Shown: in pieces, positions 53,501 to 63,344 of the stretch
Layout: each line of letters begins with the position of its first letter
Position numbering within the stretch: position 1 is the first letter of the stretch
The notes under the pieces: model-generated
Database searches by the model: none
What the model was told of the DNA's origin: nothing
What the model saw: the letters and a program-made list of their open reading frames with translations, nothing else
Made by a program: the position numbers and the translations under genes
Source: Aphelidium insulamus
Taxonomy: Eukaryota > Aphelidiomycota > Aphelidea > Aphelidiaceae
Length of the DNA: 64,000 nucleotides
Direction: 5' to 3'
NCBI GenBank assembly: GCA_036784855.1
Contig: JAZDSV010000047.1
Span: 1-64,000, forward strand

Positions 53501-54412
53501 CACCAGCCGTTTTGCGCGGCTCTCGTCGGTCAGTCCATGTGTAGTGATAGCAACTATGTGATGGGTAACACCAGCAGATCAAAGTGACACTGGCGGGACG
53601 CCAAGTGTACATGCGCTTCACCACGCGCACGGGGGACGCCATGGGAATGAACATGATATCCAAGGGATGCGAGAAGGCGCTGGCAACGGCGCAGCAGCAC
53701 TTTGCCGACATGCGCATCATATCACTGAGCGGCAACTACTGCACGGACAAGAAGCCGGCAGCCATCAACTGGATCGAGGGCCGTGGCAAGAGCGTGGTGG
53801 CCGAGGCCACTGTGCCCGGCCACGTCGTGCGCACTGTACTGAAGACCAACGTTGCTGATCTGTGCGAACTGAACTGTGCCAAGAATTTGGTCGGCAGTGC
53901 AATGGCCGGCTCGGTGGGTGGCTTCAACGCACACGCTGCCAACATTGTCACGGCGATGTTTCTCGCGTGTGGGCAAGACCCCGCACAGAATGTCGAGAGC
54001 TCCAACTGCATCACACTCATTGAAGCGTTCGTTCTTTGTCTATTACACTTCACTTGGAGTATCAGTGATAACCAGCGCGTCTAGCGTTAATGACGGCGAG
54101 GACTTGTATATTTCGTGCACTATGCCGTCAATTGAAGTGGGCACAGTTGGTGGTGGCACTAATCTGGCGGCACAGTCCACTTGTCTGTCATTGCTGGGTG
54201 TGAAGGGTGCTCATCCTGAGCAGCCAGGCCGGAATGCTCAGCAGCTAGCACGAATTGTCTGTGCCGCAGTGATGGCTGGTGAACTGTCGCTACTCAGTGC
54301 TCTGGCCGGTAAGTATCAAATATCCTTGTTGTGCTGTGCTTATAGAACTACAGCTGGCCATCTGGTAAAGTCACACATGCAGCACAATCGTCGCTCTGCT
54401 CCCGCACATTGA
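50572..54412 (+). CDS. HMGCR: HMG-CoA reductase (class I)
   Basis: Eight exons (50572-51459, 51550-51661, 51704-52272, 52319-52536, 52604-53528, 53578-54026, 54076-54308, 54354-54412) give 1150 aa. It reduces HMG-CoA to mevalonate, the committed step to sterols and isoprenoids. The N-terminal half is a multi-pass ER domain ([34 protein letters not shown] and others), sterol-sensing-domain-like. The catalytic domain is complete: [16 protein letters not shown], Glu in [28 protein letters not shown], Lys in [12 protein letters not shown], Asp in GQDPAQN, the GTVGGGTNL motif and His in HLVKSHM. The tail HNRRS keeps a Ser near where animal enzymes are phosphorylated by AMPK. A (TA)n tract lies in the fourth intron. 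Confidence 0.95.
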
Positions 54413-54553
54413 CCTATAGTTGGAGGCCCCCAACAACATCGCGCACTAAAAAAAATAAAGCGCGATTATAATTATTTCGATGACGCGAAGGTGTAAATAT
54501 GTGTGGCCAAGCAAAAAGGTGTTTATTCATTTACGCTAGATAAAAAACAAAAA

Positions 54554-54627
54554 TGCTTTCATCCAGGCTCGAACTGGAGACCTTGTGCGTGTGAGGCACA
54601 CGTGATAACCAACTACACCATGAAAGC
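54554..54627 (-). tRNA. tRNA-Val (CAC)
   Basis: The minus strand folds as a full cloverleaf: acceptor GCTTTCA/TGAAAGC, D arm with GGTGTAGTTGGTTATCAC, anticodon arm TGTGC-CTCACAC-GCACA with anticodon CAC, and T arm TCCAG-TTCGAGC-CTGGA. The discriminator is A. There is no intron. Two T runs follow within 15 nt on the RNA strand, the Pol III terminator. A box and B box (GTTCGAGCC) are present. Confidence 0.95.
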
Positions 54628-54690
54628 TTGATGAACGGTTAGCCACCACATTTATACTGTTTGTATGCCATGCTACAATAACAATTGCTG

Positions 54691-55458
54691 TCAGAGCCAG
54701 CCGGCACCATTCGGCGACACAATGGGCCAGTCGCGCCCGGCATCCGACCACCCGTACCGACCCAACTGCACCAGGGCCATCACAGCCGTAATGACCACCA
54801 GCACCAGTTTCACGGCTTCACACACCGCGTCCAACCAGTGCGGCTCAGACGTTTCGTCGTCATGCGCCGACCCGTACAACCCGGGCCCGTAGTAGTGCAG
54901 CGTGGCGCTGTGCAGAAACATTGGCCCGATCACAAATGATGTTGCCCATTGCAGCTGTATTCAGTTGTAGGGTATACGTTGCAATAAACATATATACACA
55001 TGGAAATCGCGTACCATGGAGAGGGCAAAGATGGTCCAGGTGAAGACGAACGGGTAGTAGAGAGAGTCGGCGGTGGCAGTAACGCTGCCGACACTGTCCA
55101 AATGCTCGACGGGGCGGAAGAGGACAAGGTGCGCGAGCAGCACCACAATCACCATGGATGCCAGCGTGTCACGCAGCATTGCCAGACAGTGTCTCGCGCG
55201 CAGCATCCACGAACTCCACACGGGGTCCGGACGCGCCGACACCGCCTGTGCTTCCGCGGCATCAGCCGGCATGGTGTGTGCAGCGGCGCCCGAGGAGGAG
55301 CCCGGCACGCGACTGTAGCCGGACTTGCGCACGGCTGCCAGGGCCGTGGAGCGGAACAACTGCACCAGTACCACGTGTGTCTGGAACAGCAGCCAGGCGA
55401 CAATCAGCGCCACCCACATGGACTTTAGGCGATCATACTCTTCGTTGGCGTCACTCAT
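54691..55458 (-). CDS. Multi-pass membrane protein of unknown function
   Basis: Exons 55458-55015 and 54954-54691 (60-nt intron, phase 0) give 235 aa. Hydrophobic segments occur at about residues 15-35 (WVALIVAWLLFQTHVVLVQL), 97-113 (LASMVIVVLLAHLVLF), 134-160 across the splice, and near 205-222 (VKLVLVVITAVMALVQL), suggesting four spans. Between spans 1 and 2 lies a polar, Ala/Ser-rich loop. There is no signal peptide apart from span 1. I do not recognise the family. The start codon is about 12 bp from a (CA)15 tract on the coding strand, and the gene diverges from the phosphoribosyltransferase over ~240 bp. Confidence 0.72.
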
Positions 55459-55466
55459 GGCCGTCT

Positions 55467-55469
<3 letters not shown>

Positions 55470-55499
<30 letters not shown>
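55470..55499 (-). repeat. (CA)n microsatellite directly upstream of a start codon
   Basis: About 15 GT dinucleotides on the plus strand read as (CA)15 on the coding strand of the membrane protein, ending ~12 bp before its ATG at 55458. It lies in a divergent promoter region. Confidence 0.9.
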
Positions 55500-55502
<3 letters not shown>

Positions 55503-55701
55503 CAAGAGGTGTGGTGTGCTTGGGTGTCCCTGGGTTGCGTCACTGGAATGGCGCGGTATATATGCGCTCACAATGGCCGGTGATTGTGACGCGATGTGCA
55601 TTCAGTGTCACCGCATGCATGCTGACTCGTCATCGCCGCCACCGCTGACACTTCCCACACACCTGCACGCACCTACCGAATGGTGAACACTGCCACCGCG
55701 C

Positions 55702-56469
55702 ATGGCAATGTCTTTTCGACTGCAGAACCGCGCGCTTGCTGGAGAGGCGTTGGGTATGCATAGCCACGTGTAGTTACATGCAAGTTCTCATCTACCGTCA
55801 GCCAAGAAACTGGCGCCCAAGTATGCCGGCACCAAGGTAATTGTGTTGGGGCTGCCACGCGGCGGTGTCCCGGTGGCGGCACCCATCGCCCGTGCACTGC
55901 ACTGCCCGCTCGACGTGGTGATTGTGCGCAAGCTGGGGTGTCCGCACAACGCCGAGCTGGCCATGGGCGCCATAGCATCGTGCGGCACCGACGTGAGCGT
56001 TGTGTGGAACAAGGAAATCGCGCAGATGTTCACCGAGGCGCAGCGCCATGCCGTCTACGTGAAAGGTAACTAGCTCGCTGTACATGTACATAGACCTACT
56101 ATAATGTGTACATGTGTGCATGTAGAATACGACGAGATGCAGAGACGCCGTGCAGTGTACAAGAGACCGGGTGCAGAGAAAGCGCCACCGCTGTCTGAAT
56201 ATGATCATGTCATATTGGTGGACGACGGTATTGCTACCGGCGCCACAATGAAGGTGGTCATAGAGGCCGTGCGCCAGGTGACCAAGGCAAAGTTGTGCGT
56301 GGCGGCACCCGTCAGTTCACGCGAAACACACGCCGAACTGGCCAAACTGGCGGACGAGGTGGAGGAGTTGGCGGTGCCGGCCGTGTTCTACGGCGTCGGA
56401 CAGTTCTATGCCGACTTTACGCAGACTGAAGACGCCGAGGTCACGCGGCTCTTGCAGCAACAGCCATAA
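55702..56469 (+). CDS. Phosphoribosyltransferase-domain protein
   Basis: Exons 55702-55753, 55802-56065 and 56126-56469 give 219 aa. The type I PRT fold is seen in [20 protein letters not shown] and [20 protein letters not shown], and in the PRPP loop [20 protein letters not shown], whose two acidic residues and TGAT are intact. The LPRGGVPVA / KxGxPxNxELAMGA pattern is that of the bacterial-type 'predicted phosphoribosyltransferase' family, not of the hypoxanthine or uracil enzymes. The substrate is unknown. Either ATG at 55702 or 55708 could start it. This is a bacterial-looking enzyme, but it has two spliceosomal introns, so if it was transferred that was not recent. Confidence 0.88.
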
Positions 56470-56637
56470 TTTCATCTTACCTACATACTGATATATATCG
56501 CATACAGCACACACACTGGCACGGCATACACAGTGCAACATAGACTTATGTACACTTTTTCGTTGCCGTCAACGTTTAGCCGTGTAGCAAATTAGTGGTG
56601 TTAGAAGCTTTAGGTTTAGCCGAGAAGCATTGCAGAA

Positions 56638-59375
56638 ATGTCCAGAGATGACCAAGGAGAGAATGACGGTCAGTTTTTCCTGGCTATCCTGATGGTAATC
56701 TAACGGTATGAAAGGCGTCTCGTCCGCGTTCTCCGACCCAACATTCAGTTTAACGGCGGCATCGCGGCATCAGTCAGATATGTGCAACGCATCCGACGAA
56801 AAAAGTATAAGCGTCTGGTATGAGCTGGTAGAAGCTGGTGGAGCACTATTCAAGGATTCGAACGCCGGAAAAGTAACCGTTTCCGCATTGGCTGGCATTG
56901 AAACTCTTAAAAATGCCGTCAAGAATGTGAACGCTGATGACTTGTTAAAAGGAATTTCCGCGTCTCGTCTAAGAGTATTCAAGAATATGGCGGACCTGGA
57001 ACATTCGCCCATCGAGGCAGCTACACTGATCCACGCTATTGGCCTTAACGATCGGGGTCGTAGAGCGGGCGATCGGGGTCGTAGAGCGGGCATGAGTAAA
57101 ATGGATTCACTACTAGTTCTGGTGCCGAAATCGCCAGCTCTGGATGCCTCCCAGACGTATGTCAAGAATGACGTATCTCAGGTTTTCAATGAGACTGGTC
57201 AGTTCATCCCGGTAGTTGTAATTTGTTCACAGCTTAGTATTTTCTGGCGTATTAGCAATTGACTTGCAAGAGCAAGATGTCAATGGCGCACACGACCATT
57301 ACCTGGAAATCGCAAATGCAGTGAAAACCGAACTGCAAGTCACTGCCATTGTTGAAACGATACATCGCATTGTGGAAATGCGGAACGAACAATCATGCGT
57401 ACCATTCATTTTCCTAGCGGGTTCTTCTGGCATGGGGAAGACGCAGATGGCGTTTAATTTGATGGCTGCACTTTCGAATCGGAGCGATCCATACATTTGC
57501 CTCTACGTGCTGGCGCATTCGTCGGTTAATTTTTCGCAATTGATATATCAGGCGTTTAAAAGTCGTACTAGACTGTGGGAGCGATGTGTGGCGCAAGACG
57601 TTCTTGGACCTGCGCGCATTTTTCGACTTGAAACTTGCGAAGCACTGTGCGAGTACAATGGACAACTGCTCGTGTGGGGATTTATTTGTCAGGTCGCTTT
57701 GGGCAAAACGGATTGTTAGTACCATATGATATGATATGGATCATTTTCAAATCAAGTAGATGTCGAAGTGCGCCCTCAGAGTTTGCTGGAAACAAAAGAC
57801 GCGGTGCAAAAACTAGGAGGTCGCATGTGTTTCTTTATCGACGAGGCTTTTATTGTCGACTCCAATAAGAACAACCATGTACGCTTGATGCGGAATGCTC
57901 TTCGTGCCGTTGGAATTCCCGTCGTCCTATCGGGAACAGATGTCACTGCCATCGAACTGTTTCCCGCTCCCACGTCAACTTTCAGTCATAAAACTAATGT
58001 TCCGCGTGAATGGTGCCATGTGTACTCGTCATTTCCGCCACCTACACTTGATGTGCTCCGAATGCCACGCAACAGATTACCGCAGTGGCTCGAATACATT
58101 CTGCTGAATTCTTGGCCTCGGTTTGCAGTGAAGGCGGCACGCATTTTGATGTCTGATCTGATGAATGCAGTACCAATCGATCTTGCCTACATTCAGTCAA
58201 TGTTGACTGCAGTTGGAAAGGATGCATTGTTGGGCAAATATCTATACTTTGACTCGGACGACGATCGTTCTATGATTAGAATGCTGGGACAAGCAGCGCT
58301 ATTCATGAATGCTTATTGCCCAGTACGGTCAGGCATTATGATGCAATCAGCTCTTAGCAATGCCCCGTTTGTCCACTACCATTATGCCAGGCTGCAAGGG
58401 CCGCCTGATTTTGTTGTGATGGACAACAAGACTTTGAAGCACGATCAATCGCCGTGGGATCCTTGTACTGTGTTTCCGCAAGCATCGGACGACTGCTTGC
58501 TGTATCTGCTGCTCACGGGAAGCAGAGGAATCGCTCCATTTTGGGGCAACGAGTTTGGCAAATCTATTCCGCTTCGCTTTTGCTACCGGCTGTTGGATTT
58601 GCAGATTTCAGAGTCTGACACTGAACTCGTTATTGACACCGCGAATCAATCCGCCAATGATGAAAATAGCCTGGAAATGCTTCTAGCTGCCGCACTTTGT
58701 GCTGCTTCGCACATTGACGGAATCGGCGGGACGACGGTTAAACGATTTATTGAGCAGGTTATCTATCATTCTCTCGCGGTCGAAAGTGTCTCAGTCAAGG
58801 TCGATTTCGGGGATTTTCCGGCCCTTCTTCGGAACGATACTTGTATTCCGTTCTTCGCTCCGCCAAACGTTTCTTTTCCCATACAGTTGTCTGATATGGT
58901 TGGTGCCTTCTTCGGAACCATTAACCGAACACGGAATGCTGAAGGCGTCGATGCGAAACTGTACAACTTGATATTTGAAGCGACGATGTCGAACGAGCCA
59001 CCTACTGGGATCAATCCATTTGCTAGCGCAGAAGCAAAATTTCGATCCAAACGCATCGACATTGACACATTCAGAAAGATTGTGTTGCGAATCGTTCCAG
59101 GCGTTTGGCTCCACATCGTTTTCGTCACCAAACTTCAAGATTCGTACTTTAATCTATCGAGGATTAAATCTCAGACTTACGAAGAGTGGATCACAGACGC
59201 TGGCCTGACCGATCGGTTTACGTTTGCCAGGGTGCGAGCTGGTGCCGATTGTGCGCTGACGGAAATCAAGGGACTGCCATCGGGTATTTCCAGTTCCAAC
59301 TCTACGCCCAAGACGGCAAAGAGGGCGAAGCTGGAAAAGTGCTTTATTCTTTTCATTGAAGTTGGCCAGACATAA
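56638..59375 (+). CDS. Crinkler (CRN)-type effector: header, P-loop NTPase, nuclease-like C-terminus
   Basis: Exons 56638-56668, 56715-57197, 57256-57714 and 57760-59375 give 862 aa. Residues ~41-150 match the ubiquitin-like CRN header: SISVWYELVEAGGALFKD, ISASRLRVFK and LLVLVP. A P-loop NTPase follows, with Walker A GSSGMGKT (227-234), Walker B CFFIDEAF (Asp352-Glu353) and a sensor-like VVLSGTD. The C-terminal part contains GVDAKLYNLIFEAT (721-733), like the Asp...Glu-x-Lys core of PD-(D/E)XK nucleases of CRN/RHS proteins. The Lys position reads Thr, so activity is doubtful. There is no signal peptide, as in several CRN lineages. Known family members act in nuclei of hosts or rivals, or derive from transposons. 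Identification as a class is firm; function here is not. Confidence 0.83.
57050..57091 (+). repeat. Perfect 21-bp tandem duplication in the CRN gene
   Basis: Two identical 21-base units lie back to back and in frame, encoding DRGRRAG twice, at the end of the header domain. Identity at every base indicates a recent event. Confidence 0.95.
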
Positions 59376-59503
59376 ATACACCGGCAAATAGTTTGCGCAA
59401 TGCGGTCGATAGATACTTATGTTTGTTCTTTTTTAAGAAGTTGGACATCATAAAAATTATCCAATAAGTGCGCACTGCACAGAGTAAAAAAAAATGAAAT
59501 GTA

Positions 59504-61470
59504 TTATTGATGCAAAACGGTGCGCTTCCAGCGCTCATACTCGTCAAACCGTTGCAGAGCGTAGCCAACATAGTCGAATTCAATATCAGACTGCGCCGCC
59601 TGCACCAGTCCCCACAGCCCCCACATCAGGTGCGATGCCAGCATAAAGTGATCGCTGAAGAATATTTAGTAGGGCGTCTTTAATCAAGTTGGCTTGACGT
59701 ACACTTCTGTGCGCAGTCTTTGCAGTTCTTTAATTCGAAGCATTTTCAGATGGTGCGGCGTGAGCCTGCACGTCAGTTAAATGGACGACAATGTAATATT
59801 GACCATACATTGGAGACAGCGTGGGAGAAAGTCGCGGCGACGGGCCCAGCATTAGACTGGAGAGCGCCAGTGGCGGGTCGTCAACGGTCAGCGCTCGACT
59901 GTGTTGCGGAGTGGCGCGATGCTTGCTTTTACTGCCTTCTCCACCAGTGCTAGTGCTCAGAGATTCTTGGCTCTTGGAAGATATGTTGGATGTGGCGGTG
60001 TCTTGAGCGTGCGTTTTCGAAACACTGTCAAGCGGTATAGCGGGCGCGGGCAGCGGTTTCAGCGAGTCCGTGTCATCTAGTGCCGGTGGCAGTGCAGGCG
60101 GAGAGCGCAACGCCACACCACTAGTGGCAGTTGTCGACGATGAAGATGAAGAAGAAAGGCTGGAGGCCGAGAATCGACGGCGGCCAAAGGATTGTGACGA
60201 CAGGAATGCATCTCGGGCGTCCAAATATGCCGTGAAGAAGGCTGCCTGGTCCTGATCGTTTGGCAGCCGACTAAAGTCAAGAATGTGCGGCGTGTCACTG
60301 TGATAGTCTACCACGTTTAATCTAGAGGCTGGTAACAAGTTATGCAAACATACCGGCAGCCCACTCGCAAAAGTGGTTGGCAATGTCAAAGCCGCGGTAA
60401 TTGTAGCACGCGTACTCGTAGTCAATGATGAGAATGCTCTGGTCCGCGCGGGAGCGCATAATGTTGCCGTACTGCGAGTCGTTGTGTGCAAATACAACGG
60501 GAGACTGGAGTGACACCGCACGCCGCTCTAGCCATCGGATCTTGGCTGGCCAGGCGCCTTCGAGGTCCAGCTGGCGCAGGCGGTCGTGGTACTCACAATG
60601 GCGGTCGGTAGTGAGAAGTTGGCGCACGGCCGTGCACGCCTTGCCGTGCCAGTCATCGATACGATCCCAAAGTTCAGAGTGGTAAATTGGCACCGTAGTG
60701 GTGGTCGTGGTCGTTGTTGCAGTTGCGGGCATAGCAGCGGCTGTTGTAACATCTTCGGCAATGATGCCCACGACAGAGTGAATCTCATACATCTTGCGGG
60801 CAATGTGGCGCGATATGTCGGTACGCCGCACCAGCGCCGGTGTCAGCGTGTCGGCATTCAGAAACTCCTCGAAGCGCCCATTGCCAAACATGCCCAACAG
60901 CCGCGGCCCGATGCCCATCCCGGAGAGCACCTGCAGGATGTAGAGCTCGCGCTGGCGGCTGAAAAAGTTTTCGGCGCCCTGGCCGTACACGCGCATCAGC
61001 ACGCATGCCACCGCCGCGGTGTCTGTGCCCGCAGATGCAGATGCAGATGATGCAGATGATGCAGACGCAGATGATGCAGCAACTTCCTCGCCGTGCACCG
61101 TTATCATGTACATCAGGTTGGTCATGGCGCCGCCCAGTCGACGCACCGACAATCGCCCAGCAAGAGCCGCGACAGTGGTGGCGTGGGCGAGGATACGCGC
61201 CGCAATCTCGTCGCTGCCAGCAGGGACCACTCGACCCAGCACATCCATTAGTAGGGCGGCCACGGCAAGTCGCTGCTGATCGCCGCCAGCGCGCACGGCA
61301 CGCACATCGATCGCGGCTGCAGTGGTGGGCGGGCCATGCAGAGCCGTCACACGCCTCCTGTTCAGCTGGAACCTGTGTGGCCAGAGTAAGTGCATGCATA
61401 GTAGCCGTCATAGAGGCACGTACAGTTTCTTGGCATGGTGCCGCTCCCACGAACCAAGCGGTATATCCAT
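59504..61470 (-). CDS. Choline/ethanolamine kinase
   Basis: Exons 61470-61424, 61372-60354, 60328-59809 and 59654-59504 give 578 aa in phase. It phosphorylates choline or ethanolamine, the first step of the Kennedy pathway for phospholipids. Key blocks are GGAMTNLMYMI (nucleotide loop), NFFSRQRELYILQVLSGMGI, FAHNDSQYGNIM (catalytic Asp, Brenner motif), IIDYEYACYNYRGFDIANHF, and the family ending ASHLMWGLWGLVQAAQSDIE FDYVGYALQRFDEY. A ~130-residue Ser-rich insert precedes that ending. Between exons 2 and 3 only a 25-nt GT-AG intron (60329-60353) restores the frame. The start at 61470 is the last in-frame ATG before the domain; longer N-termini are possible. Choline versus ethanolamine preference cannot be read. 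Confidence 0.92.
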
Positions 61471-61819
61471 GCCGCCACCTGTCGCGGGCACAGACGAGCT
61501 GGGATGCGGCGGCGGTGTGGCCAGGGCTATAATGTGTACGTATGTAAGCCCTGTGCACATACGCACACCATATATGCGCGCACACATACACTTACACGCG
61601 GGGCGGCCAGAGTCCGACGGGCTGCCGTGCAATGACGTGGCCGGCTGTTGCATTGAGTGCTTGTATAATACTATGCAATGGATGGATGACTCTGACAGTG
61701 GCGGCAATGGAACAATGTGTTCTGATCACTATCAAGGAATGTTTTATATGCTACTATGCGTCCCTGCGCACCCGTGCTCGCAATCTGCTAAAGATGTCCA
61801 GCCAGAAATTTCGGTAATT
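61471..61819. other. Spacer upstream of choline kinase
   Basis: No gene recognised. It separates the kinase start from the 3' end of a secreted-protein pseudogene, both on the minus strand. It contains alternating CATA/CACA-rich stretches. Confidence 0.4.
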
Positions 61820-62164
61820 TTAGTCGAAATAATCCGCTGCAGTTGAGGAAGCAAGCCACGTGAAAGCACCCAGCACTACCGCGGTGTCCAGCGAATATTC
61901 ATGCGCAGTCTCGGGAAACCAATTTGTAATCAATGCCAACTCTAGCGTGGTCCACAAAGCGATCTTTGAAATCTTGTCACTAAGCTCATAATACCGCCGA
62001 CGCCGGTTGCTGGGATCCACTGTCACCAGCTAGCGGCATTACTCCAACCTCACCCCTCTCAGCAACATCTAGTGCACTACTCATTCAGTACTCCCTGGCG
62101 GGGGCACAGTCAACACCTGGCCACATGCACACACTAGCGCGACAATAATCCAGCCGAGAAAAAT
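61820..62164 (-). pseudogene. Decayed copy of the adjacent secreted 'AMP'-family gene
   Basis: The minus strand carries, in order but in shifted frames, the parts of the intact gene at 62554-62997. These are a signal peptide (GWIIVALVCACGQVL; intact VWIIVAVVCACDRVLA), VPPPG, a polar linker, and NRRRRYYELSDKISKIALW with HEYSLDTAVVLGAFTW (intact DRRLRYYQFLKKASEI and KEYALVTVAVSAF). The start codon position aligned with the intact ATG reads ATT, at 62164. A stop and two frame changes interrupt it. It is a tandem duplicate that has lost its start and frame. Confidence 0.8.
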
Positions 62165-62553
62165 AATGATGGGAAAAGGTGTATAAAGGTCGGTTATGGC
62201 GATTACAACAAAGGTGTATTTATATTGTACACTGCGAGACCTTATTGTCCTATAGTGTTTATGGATTCCATCGCCCGCAATGCAGTACACTGTGGCGCGC
62301 TGTGCAATACAGACTGCAATGTAATGCATCATGTAGCCGAGACACGTTTTCAATCGAATGACGATAGATTTTAAAGACATATGCCCGGATTCTATCGTAA
62401 TGATAGTTCGTCGCGATAGTTCGGTATCAATACAATCAGTACAGTAAACAGTATCAGTATCATTACAACTCACCGTACATCACGCGGATATCACGCAGGC
62501 ATCATAGTATTGAAGTGGTCTATATTTAGTGATGTCTGGGCGGTACGTTGAAG
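62165..62553. other. Spacer between secreted gene and its pseudogene
   Basis: No gene seen. It should contain the former promoter of the pseudogene and the 3' UTR of the intact copy. Confidence 0.4.
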
Positions 62554-62997
62554 TTAGGCCTCCCTCTGTGCCTGTGCTTGTGCCTCACTACGTCGGCGGT
62601 ATGTTCCGGCCACCTGCCACCAATACAGGGGCCTATCATCATAATAGTCTCTAGCGATTGCGGATATTTGATAAGCCAAGAACGCCGACACCGCCACGGT
62701 GACTAGCGCGTATTCTTTTCCCATCTCTGGATATTGTTTTGCAATCACTACCGCCAGGCCGGCGGTAAAACGAGTGATTTCCGATGCTTTCTTCAAGAAC
62801 TGGTAATATCGCAGACGCCGGTCGCGGGAATTCATTGCGATTGGCACGTGACTTGCTGGTGCTACAAACGGTACTATTGCCTCCGCGTCACTACCTCCTG
62901 CGGCTAATTGGTCGCCATATGTGATCAGTGGCGGGGGCATGGCCAACACGCGGTCACATGCACACACTACAGCAACAATAATCCAGACGAGGAGCAT
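62554..62997 (-). CDS. Secreted two-helix protein of the 'AMP' family
   Basis: Intronless, 147 aa. Signal peptide LLVWIIVAVVCACDRVLA followed by Met-Pro-Pro-Pro. A short acidic linker leads to SRDRRLRYYQFLKKASEI, a hydrophobic helix (TRFTAGLAVVIAKQY), the connector PEMGKEY, and a second hydrophobic helix (ALVTVAVSAFLAYQISAIA). The tail is charged and ends in a Gln/Ala repeat. It has the layout of the proteins at 1-575 and 39522-39980. A tandem decayed copy follows 390 bp downstream. Function unknown; insertion into a membrane after export would fit. Confidence 0.74.
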   Translation of the reverse strand: MLLVWIIVAVVCACDRVLAMPPPLITYGDQLAAGGSDAEAIVPFVAPASHVPIAMNSRDRRLRYYQFLKKASEITRFTAGLAVVIAKQYPEMGKEYALVTVAVSAFLAYQISAIARDYYDDRPLYWWQVAGTYRRRSEAQAQAQREA

Positions 62998-63298
62998 TTG
63001 TAGATGTAGTCAGGTAAAAGAAGGTGAATGTGAATATAAACGAAGAAAATGACAGCTGAATCGCCGATCTCCTGTCCTGTTGTATCCTGGCATGCAGCCC
63101 CTGATGCAGTTATACATTTCCCCTGATGCAGGTCGGCGTTTCAGCAATAGCATCCACTTGCATATTGGGTGTAAACATTAAAGCAGTAGAGCAATATAAT
63201 AACAGCGCAGTGAGCGCGTGAAACAGACGAGTTCACACGCCGCATTGCTTATTAATGAGCGTTGTCTTTCATTAAGCATTCTTCCATTGCTCCCACTC

Positions 63299-63343
<45 letters not shown>
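62998..63343. promoter_or_regulatory. Divergent intergenic region, secreted gene / MFE-2
   Basis: The region drives two divergent genes. A CGTTTATATTC element (TATA-like, minus strand) lies ~45 bp upstream of the secreted gene's ATG. A (CA)21 tract abuts the start of the plus-strand enzyme. Confidence 0.45.
63301..63342 (+). repeat. (CA)21 microsatellite abutting a start codon
   Basis: An uninterrupted 42-bp (CA)n tract ends one base before the ATG at 63344, on the coding strand. It is either the 5' leader or the core promoter. Confidence 0.95.

Positions 63344-63344
<1 letters not shown>

Noticed and set aside
55702-56469. Recent bacterial transfer of the phosphoribosyltransferase
   Set aside because: The gene has two phase-consistent spliceosomal introns and composition like its neighbours, so any transfer is old.
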